NCBI GenBank assembly: GCA_964023275.1
Contig: OZ029916.1
Span: 18,796,686 to 18,860,685 of the forward strand
Direction: 5' to 3'
Length of the DNA stretch: 64,000 nt
Source of the DNA: Norana najaformis
Taxonomy: Eukaryota > Annelida > Clitellata > Crassiclitellata > Hormogastridae
Part shown: positions 56,916 to 64,000 of the stretch, piece by piece
Layout of the letters: each line of letters begins with the position of its first letter
Position numbering within the stretch: position 1 is the stretch's first letter
Translations under genes and position numbers: made by a program
Notes under the pieces: model-generated
The model's database searches: none
The model's input: only the letters and a program-made list of their open reading frames with translations
What the model was told of the DNA's origin: nothing

Positions 56916-58000
56916 GTTTAAAAATCATTGACAGTCATATGATATTTTTGAAAGGATGCACTCTCTTGTATTACCGTGGATTCGTGACTAAAATAATGTA
57001 TCGGCTCTACCGTGTGTCTTCGACATGGGCGTAGGAACAGCTTGTGCCGTTCCAGATTGAAAGTGGGTCAGCAAGAACAGGATTTGTTGCCTCGCTTTCA
57101 ATCCAGATTATTAAAACCTTCCAGAGTAAAGGAGGCTAAACGAGGCAAAGCACGAGCAAAGCCTTGATCGTAATTCGCACTCCTGACAGTAGACGTCTAT
57201 TGCAATATTTCAATTTTCGATTTTTGCACTTCCACTCTTATTACAGTTCCAGTTTCTAAACCACTGCGTCTCAATTCGTCGCCTTTTGGCTGAAGAGTGA
57301 TCCTTCCCACTTTAAAACCCGTTCCGGCTCTCATGATCCTCTGAGATCCCCAAACTCAACTACATTTCCACCCGTGCACTAAACGTTGACCCACGGCTGC
57401 CCAAAACACCCAGCTATAATTATATGTGGTCGTCTAAATTTCTGTGTATGCCCATATATCATGAAGTAGAATCAACTAACGTTGGCTCAAAATGATTTAA
57501 GATGAAATCGACCAAATTCTCCGATAAGCAAGATTTTCACTTTTCAAGTTCACTGCGTTGTCTTCATCTATTTTTGCGTCATGGTTTTGATTGAATTCGC
57601 CTCAAGAACTTACTCTAACTGACAGAATCTCTTAAACTGACTTTTTCCCTTATGGGGATTTGAACCTATTCGCTTCAAACAGATGCATTATCGTATATGG
57701 GCGTACCTGAGCACGTCTGAATACAATAAAATGTGTAACAGGCAGAAGACGTGCATGTATATATACTTAGTTGGCGAAAACATTATCCGCCCTTACTTAT
57801 GCGCTCAGCTTATCGGCCAAAAGGCGCGGAGCTTCATCCTGGTCGGGAGCGGCTTAACTTCGGATCAGTCTAAGAATCGCGTGCGTCTTAATTACTCGTC
57901 GACAGGCGGCAGCACAGGCGCCTATGAAAGCGTAAAAGAATTATTGGTCCCGTCATAATATGTAGTCTGTCTTTCTCTTGCAGACTGTCTGTCTGTCTGT
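56916..58000. other. Non-coding stretch
   Basis: No gene recognised. The 91-codon frame at 57683-57958 has no known domain. Confidence 0.4.
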
Positions 58001-58007
58001 CTATCTG

Positions 58008-58165
58008 TTTGCATGTATGTATGTATGTGTGTATGCATGTATGTATTAATGTATGTATCTATGTGTGTCTATGTAGGCATACATGCATGTATACGTTTGT
58101 ACGTGTGCATGTGTGTATGTGTATATATGCATGTGTATGTGTATGTATGTATGAATGGATGTATG
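58008..58165. repeat. (GTAT)n/(GTGT)n microsatellite
   Basis: Imperfect GTAT tetranucleotides, preceded by a GTCT run (57984-58002). Confidence 0.93.
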
Positions 58166-58429
58166 CATGCATACATGTACGCGGCTTTCTGTAGCAATCG
58201 TATTGCAAGCTGTAATATGACAGAAACTGAGGGAAGGACAAACACAGTCCGTGTATGATCCATCTACACAAAGAGACTTACGTCCTGGCAAATGCACGGA
58301 CGGGGATGGGGACAGGAACACAGTAGTCGTTTTAGGCGCTGGTTGTCTTAGTTGTATGTCCTGCTTCATCATTTCGTCGTCGTTGCTGTCGTCCCTCGGC
58401 GCCCGTTAAGCCGATTGACTTTGCGTGTC

Positions 58430-58860
58430 ACAGCCACACTTTGCGCCACTACAACTTAACCCCTTCCCATCTACACCACCCTCCTCTTCTTCTCTTGCTC
58501 CTTCTGCCTGTCCATCTGTCCTTGGTCCACCTCCCCGCTGCCCAGCTCGGTTGAGTGACCGACGACCATAATCCACGGCGGCGCCGACGATCAACGTGTG
58601 TGGTCAGATGCAAATGATGCCCCCGGAAATAGCCGATGATGACGTCTTGAATAATCCTCAATCCTCTCTTCGCCTGTGGGTTCGTCTGTCCGCCTGCCTC
58701 CTTCCGTGTCTCTCTGCCTACCCTCCTCTCTGTCACCCCTACTGTTGTGTTCTGTCTGCTTGCTTCCCTCTGACTAATTCTTCATGTTTCGTTCTGTTGC
58801 TGTCTTGGGTCCTTCGAATTGTCTCCTTCGGTGTGGTTCTGTTTTAAAAGTTTCTTCTTC
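58430..58860. repeat. CT-rich tract
   Basis: CTTCTTCTC, CTGCCTGTC and similar units. The surrounding frames are compositional. Confidence 0.7.
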
Positions 58861-59384
58861 TGCTACCGTGCAGAGACAAGAAATAGAGAGATGGATGTTG
58901 GCAAAAGTGGGAGGAAAAAGATTCATCAGCAGGAGCGAAATGATTGGGGAAATGGGGAAATGGGAAATAGTCTGAATCAGCGGGGGGAGTTCCCTATTTT
59001 ATTCTACACATCGCATCATAGCCACTTGAAGAGCGAATGTCTGAGGAGAGTGAACAAAACACTAGATGCTTTGACACTTGGCTTCTGTTCACGACTCTTT
59101 ACCTGGCACTCAAAATATACTAAGAAATCTCACATTTAGTTAATCCGCCTACCACCTAGTCCATCCGTCTGCTGCCCTGCCCTGCCTGTTTGTCTGTCGG
59201 TCCACCGGTCTGTCTGCCTCTCAAACTGATTATACATTTTGCATGTGTGTACCTAAATACACTTCTGTAACTATTCACAGGCAGCTCAAGCGCCTTTTAA
59301 ATCAACGATTTCAGTGGACAAAGAACTATTTCTATAGATAGTACTTTAAAAACAATTGAAATTCTATCCATTATGTATCTCTTA

Positions 59385-59485
59385 GTACTTGCGTTTACAA
59401 ATGATCTTGTCTAGAACTCCAGAAGTAGCTCACTTCTGATGATGTCATATAAATTGCCATAATTGCATAAAATTAAATTACAGTA
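59385..59485 (+). repeat. Retroposon 3' end, partner of 16905-17000
   Basis: GAAGTAGCTCACTTCTGATG then CATATAAATTGCCATAATTG, matching the 16.9-kb copy with scattered changes. Confidence 0.55.
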
Positions 59486-59633
59486 CCCGTTTCACCATAG
59501 CATACTGTTTAAATTTCCCTGAATGCGGAACAGAAAACATTCAAGAGAAGCATAGTGCTACATAAAAGCAGAGCACGTGAGGCCTCGTATTGAGCATACA
59601 CGTGTCTCCATTAGGCCTGCTGTTTGTGACGGG

Positions 59634-59880
59634 ATGCTTCTGCTGCTTCTACTGTTGCTGCTGCTTCTGCTGTTGCTTCTGCTGTTGCTGCTGCTGTGCT
59701 TGCTCTACTTGCCCGTCGTCTGTCCATCGCTGCCACGATTTCAGTCCTCCTCCATCATCTCCTCTCACTTCTCCTCTTCCTCTTTCTTCCACTCTTCTTA
59801 CTCGTCCTCGACTAATTCACTCCGCTTTTTCTACGCAATTCTACGCATCTCATTCTCTTCCTCCTCGCACTATTTCATCT
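59634..59880. repeat. (TGC)n/(TTC)n run followed by a TCCTC-rich tract
   Basis: GCTGCTTCTGCTGTTGCTTC-type triplets to about 59700, then CTCCTC/TTCC sequence. Poly-Leu and poly-Cys frames are artefacts. Confidence 0.9.
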
Positions 59881-60208
59881 CCAGTTGCCTCTGAAAGAGT
59901 GGTTGCTACAGAGTTGACAGTAAGCGAGATGTAACAGCAACTGTAGCCTATTGAAGCTTCAGGATTATGTAGAAGTTGAAGGAAAATATCGGTTACCTTA
60001 CCAATGTATCAGTGATCAATAATGAAGAAGTGAAAAAGTGCAAATGGTCATAAATTCTACGTCTTAAACGTTTTGTTCACGGCCTCTTAACAGGTCAACC
60101 GCCTCAGATTCGCATTTAAGTGTGACTCTGTGCGATTTAAAATCTTCCTAATAAAATAATCTTCGCAAGAATGCCGGATATATGTCAAGGCTCAGTCTAT
60201 GAGACTGA

Positions 60209-60357
60209 AATACGGACTGAGAGCGAGTGAGTGAGCGTGTGAGCGAGTGGGTGAGTGAGTGAGCTGCTGCGTGGGTGGTTGGGTGAGTGGGTATGGGTGG
60301 ATTGGTGAACGAATGAGCTAGTGAGTGGGTGAGTGGCGAGTGAGTGAGTGAGAGAGG
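60209..60357. repeat. (GAGT)n microsatellite, imperfect
   Basis: GAGTGAGTGAGCG-type units with GGTGAGTGGGT variants. Confidence 0.92.
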
Positions 60358-60899
60358 CGAAGAAATTGGCAAAACCTCATATTAAACGATACAGAACCTT
60401 CATTTGTTTGTTCGATCAAAGCATTTATATGGCTCCTTTTCAAGACACGCTAAACGGCACACAGCCAGATCTGGAGAAGGCCATTCCAGGCATATGACCT
60501 AACCCCTGAAGAGGCACAATGTAACATTGTTAGGGTGCGTGAGAATCAGGTTGTTCTGAGTCACGAGATAAAGAGGTCAAGGGGCCAATCAGATCTGAAA
60601 CAGGGCGAACAGATCCTTCAAACATACCCTTCCTCTGACCCCGACAGAACTCATGGAAATCGTCAATTCAACCACAAGTCATTAAATTACATCACGCATA
60701 TACTGAGAAGCGTGACAAAAATGGGAGACGCCGCCAATAAGTCTAACCGAACACAACCGCAGAACAGAATCACATATTGTATGGAACATAGAAAAGACAC
60801 AAGTCTAAGCATACAGCTAATCAGACATCTAAAAAGACGCCTAGGTACGAACAAGACCGAGACGCAGACAGACAATAACTGGGAGAGGCAGCGAATGAG

Positions 60900-61205
60900 A
60901 GACAGTGAGACAGAGAGAGAAAGAGAGAAAGAGAGAAAGAGTGACAGTAAATGAGTATTTGAGAGAATGGGTAACTGTGAGAGTGAGAAAAGCCAGAAAG
61001 TGAGACAGTGATAATATGAGTGAGTGACTAAATTATTATTTTAGAGACTGAGTAAGTGTGAGAATGTAAATGAGTGAGAGCGTGAAAGACATTGACAAAG
61101 TGTGAGTGTCTGAAAAATTGTCTAAATGTGAGATTGAGAGAAAGAGTTGAGGAGAGTGTAAGATAGTGGGACAGAAAGTGAAAAGAGTGAGCAAGAGTGA
61201 GAAAG
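60900..61205. repeat. GAGA/GAGTGA-rich low-complexity tract
   Basis: AGAGAGAAAGAGAGAAAGAG (60916-60940) then scattered GTGAGAGTGAG motifs, leading into the 24-bp minisatellite. Confidence 0.85.
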
Positions 61206-61210
61206 AGTGA

Positions 61211-61320
61211 CAGAACGTGAGAGTGAGAGAGAGACAGAACGTGAGAGTGAGAGAGAGACAGAACGTGAGAGTGAGAGAGAGACAGAACGTGAGAGTGAGA
61301 GAGGGAGAGACAGAACGTGA
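61211..61320. repeat. 24-bp minisatellite, about 4.5 copies
   Basis: CAGAACGTGAGAGTGAGAG with an AGAGA extension starts at 61211, 61235, 61259 and 61283; a last copy follows 28 bp later at 61311. Confidence 0.93.
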
Positions 61321-61840
61321 TAGTTGATATTTTTCAGTCGAAGGTGTAAGTTGTCTTTAATTAAACATCTGATATTCTGAGATATGAATCCGCCATCCTG
61401 CCTCGTTGGCCTCCGCTGGCCTCTTTCATTCGCGGCCACTCAGAAGAGGACACCAGTCAGGCCTCTTCCGTCAACTTATTAGCAACACGACGCCGATCAA
61501 AGAACGAACCGGAAGAGGTTCCCTGGATCGAGCGCTGACCTTGTGTGACCCTCGAAGATCCATGCCAAGAAACCGGATAAGATAGCTAGAGACAAATTCA
61601 ATGCAGCTTTCCATCATTCCGTTGCCTTTGCTCAATCTATTGTGAACACCGAAATGATATTATATATGAGCTACAACGATTATCATCAACCAATTTGATT
61701 CAGTTAATTAGATAATATAGCGCCAGCATCTTGAATTGTATCAATAGATGAAATAGTTGTAATGTCACATAGCCGGTCATTTATTTAGCACCTTTTGAAT
61801 AGCTGATAAAAAGAACAATTCCTTGCAAATTAGAAACTCG
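61321..61840. other. Non-coding stretch
   Basis: A minus-strand retroposon-type end, AATATAGCGCCAGCATCTTG, lies at about 61714-61733. No gene recognised. Confidence 0.45.
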
Positions 61841-61849
61841 TCATATAAC

Positions 61850-62010
61850 CCAATCGTAATCGTAATAGTAAATTCGAGATTTTCACAGCGTCCGACGAAA
61901 GTTTATTTACAGGCTCTCAGTCAAAACAAAGTCGATAGGCAGGAAAGGTCAGAATCGGTTCCAGATCAAAATTCAAGTGTGATGCAGGAAGACAGTCAGG
62001 CTACTGTGGA
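61850..62010 (-). mobile_element. Retroposon 3' end with (ATTACG)n tail, second copy
   Basis: CAATCGTAATCGTAATAG, TCGAGATTTTCACAGCG and ACAGGCTCTCAGTCAAAAC occur in the same order as at 42181-42300. Confidence 0.65.
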
Positions 62011-62574
62011 CGGTGTTTGGAACTGGATAGGCAAGATAGACAAGGAAAGACGAATAATCAGGATAGGATCTGCAGAAGGAGTGTTTTCAGTTTTTAGTGA
62101 AAGATCTGCGCAGAGGAATTGCAAGGAGTGAAGGACCAATGAGTGAGCTCAGGGTTCTTCTAAACTCTCGTTTGCACCTAAGGGTTTTGCATTTGCATTG
62201 AAATGAGTTGCACTTCATATTGTTTATCGTGGAAACGGAAGAGATTTACTGTCGTCAGAGCTAGCAGTTGGTTAACAATTTAAATGGGTTTGGATCATAT
62301 AGTCTGCATGCAGCTCTGTCTTCTACAGGTTGCTAGTTCTGATTCAGGTTGTTAGCAGTTGGCTCTTAATGAGGTGGATGCACTATCGGCCCTGCGCATG
62401 AATCGAATGGGTTGTTGTTGTCAAACGTTCGTTTTCGCTTTGGCATCATCGTCGTAGTTAAACTAATGCGAACTGGAATTCAAAAGCTCTCGCCCGCAGC
62501 CTCAGCAACAGTGACGGAATAACAAAAGCATCCGAACAATCGAGGCCCCGCCTAATTCATCTCAATACTTTACC

Positions 62575-63240
62575 CCTCCTGTTCTGCCTTCCATCCTGCA
62601 TTCTCCTCCCTTTATTGTCCTTTCTTCTTCTCTCCTTCTTTCTCCTCCTTCTGCTCCTCCTCCTGCCCTTCCTCCTCCTTTCCTTCTCCTCTTCCTTCTC
62701 CTTGTTTGTCCTGCCTGCTCATCTTTCATACTCGGCAGCTCCGTTGAATAAATATTGTTCGTGCGACTGGGTTCGTAATTAGACCCTGTAGCCTATTGTT
62801 ATGCTCGCAGGTAAACTGTGACCACAGATGACGACGTATGTGATATTAGGTCTCCCTCTCTAGCTCTCTCTGTCTCTGTCTCTGTCTGTCTCTATCTCTC
62901 CTGTCTATTCGAATATGGATCTCCTCTACCAATGTCTGGCTCTGTCACCTTCCTGTGTCGCTCTACATTTCTGTCTGTCTGTGTCTTTCTCTGTCTCTCT
63001 GCCTCTCTCTCCTCTGATCTTCTTTGGCAGTCTGTCTGTGTTTCAGGTCACATCAGTCTGTGTGTTTCTTAATCTTTCTTAATCTAAGCCCCAAGTTGTT
63101 TGTCTCGGTTCGCTTGAATCTCTTCCCTCCTTCTCTTGCTCTTCCTATGTTGAACTCTTCTGTAACTCCCTCTTCTCTCCTTCCTTCTATCCATCATCAG
63201 CCTGCTCCTTCTATCTTTCTTCCCCATCTCCCTCCCAATT
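62575..63240. repeat. CT-rich strand-asymmetric tract
   Basis: CCTCCTTCTGCTCC units, then CTCTGTCTCTGTCTGTCTC units (62855-63010) and TTCCTTC units. The open frames on both strands are compositional. Confidence 0.85.
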
Positions 63241-63429
63241 CTTAGAATGCCTTCCTCCTTCCATTTTTTCCAGCCTTCCGGTGCTTGGCAGGTGGACCAA
63301 CCGCAACCCTCCCTCGCTTCCTCCCCATAGAAGGCCGGACTGGACCACTCACCCATTCGTCCTTTGATTTCCCAATCCCATCTAATGTCTTCTCGGTTTA
63401 ACGATGGCTATTCAGACACCACCAAAGAC

Positions 63430-64000
63430 AGTCTTAAGTAAGCGAGTAAGTTTAATTTATGGAGCGCGCTATGTGGTGGGATATTCGTAAGCCAGGAAGT
63501 GGGAAGGATATACTAAGACTAGCGGATCAATCGAAGTGCCGAGGCTAATGCTGCCCCTAATACCTCTCGGTTTCTGCGCTCAGATGTGCAACAGCAGACG
63601 CGTGTTGCACGCCGGAGCAACCGGTTGCTATATAGTAAGTAAGTAAATGAGTAACCTTTATATGAATCTGACAAGCCACGTGCATTCTATTGCACAGAAC
63701 GATAATACACATATTTAAACTATGTCATAACCTGAGAACATTTAACCGACGAACATGCGCAAGTAAATATAACCAAAGATACATCGATTCACAAAACTAC
63801 TTTCAGAGGGTTTTGATCCAATAATAGGTAGCGTAAAAGGATGTCCTTTCTTGCAAATAGAGACCTTGTTTTCACAATAGGGTGATGCAAGGCGAATAAT
63901 CTGAGCGGCAGAAGACAGGGCTAAGAGCAACCACTCATCTTTTCATACAGGTTACACGTTTAAAAGAGACTGGTTGGTTCGAAGACACGGTTCATCTGTT
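63430..64000. other. Retroposon scraps at the window edge
   Basis: GTAAGCGAGTAAG followed by GGAGCGCGCTATGTGG at 63437-63475, and AGTAAGTAAGTAAATGAGTAA at 63633-63653, quoted in part, look like TTAC-tailed 3' ends. No gene recognised. Confidence 0.4.

Noticed and set aside
60535-60954. 139-codon open frame
   Set aside because: Its C-terminal part is GAGA repeat translation (Glu-Arg runs) and the rest has no domain.

Overview
The window is animal nuclear DNA. It is AT-rich, the genes are split by GT-AG introns, and it is crowded with microsatellites, L2/CR1-type LINE remnants, a tRNA-headed SINE and cut-and-paste DNA transposons. The repeats and the uncharacterised transposon protein suggest an invertebrate, perhaps marine and perhaps a lophotrochozoan, but nothing seen fixes the phylum. 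Almost every open frame over 60 codons is a by-product of simple repeats or of dead transposons. The real genes lie in exons too short to stand out as open frames.

Left part (1-16 kb, + strand). A decayed LINE reverse transcriptase (about 1.2-1.9 kb) and a hAT-type MITE (2.4 kb) precede a nine-exon syntaxin-7/12-like Qa-SNARE gene (5440-12521) whose phases agree at all eight visible junctions. Its start-codon exon was not found. One intron carries a perfect 203-bp tandem duplication. About 1.1 kb downstream is a 2.35-kb transposon (13610-15961) with imperfect terminal inverted repeats, its own CRE/TATA-like promoter and a 532-codon single-exon protein gene that ends about 30 codons early.

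Centre (18.5-27.5 kb, - strand). I assembled a gene that no single open frame reveals: a signal-peptide exon (27439-27511), a six-cysteine exon (21115-21253) and a transmembrane exon (about 19049-19183), with matching splice phases. Together they give a small type I membrane protein with the layout of the Shisa/CYYR1/VOPP1 (STMC6) adaptors. A possible C-terminal exon lies at 18513-18638. Its 6.2-kb first intron holds a 26-copy 25-bp minisatellite, a CTG repeat, a hAT element with a perfect 8-bp target duplication and a second MITE copy.

Right part (28-64 kb). I see no convincing host exon here. The content is L2/CR1-type LINE remnants on both strands (30.4-31.6, 38.9-41.1, 52.0-52.4 kb), many short 3' ends marked by GCGCTATA, an eight-copy 70/74-bp palindrome-bearing satellite (43675-44250), a SINE (44457-44648), long TA, CATA, GTAT and GAGT microsatellites and several strand-asymmetric CT-rich or GA-rich tracts. 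CpG-rich patches near 32.7-33.3, 47.2-47.5, 50.3-50.7 and 55.8-56.2 kb are the only places I would suspect of being promoters of genes outside my reach.
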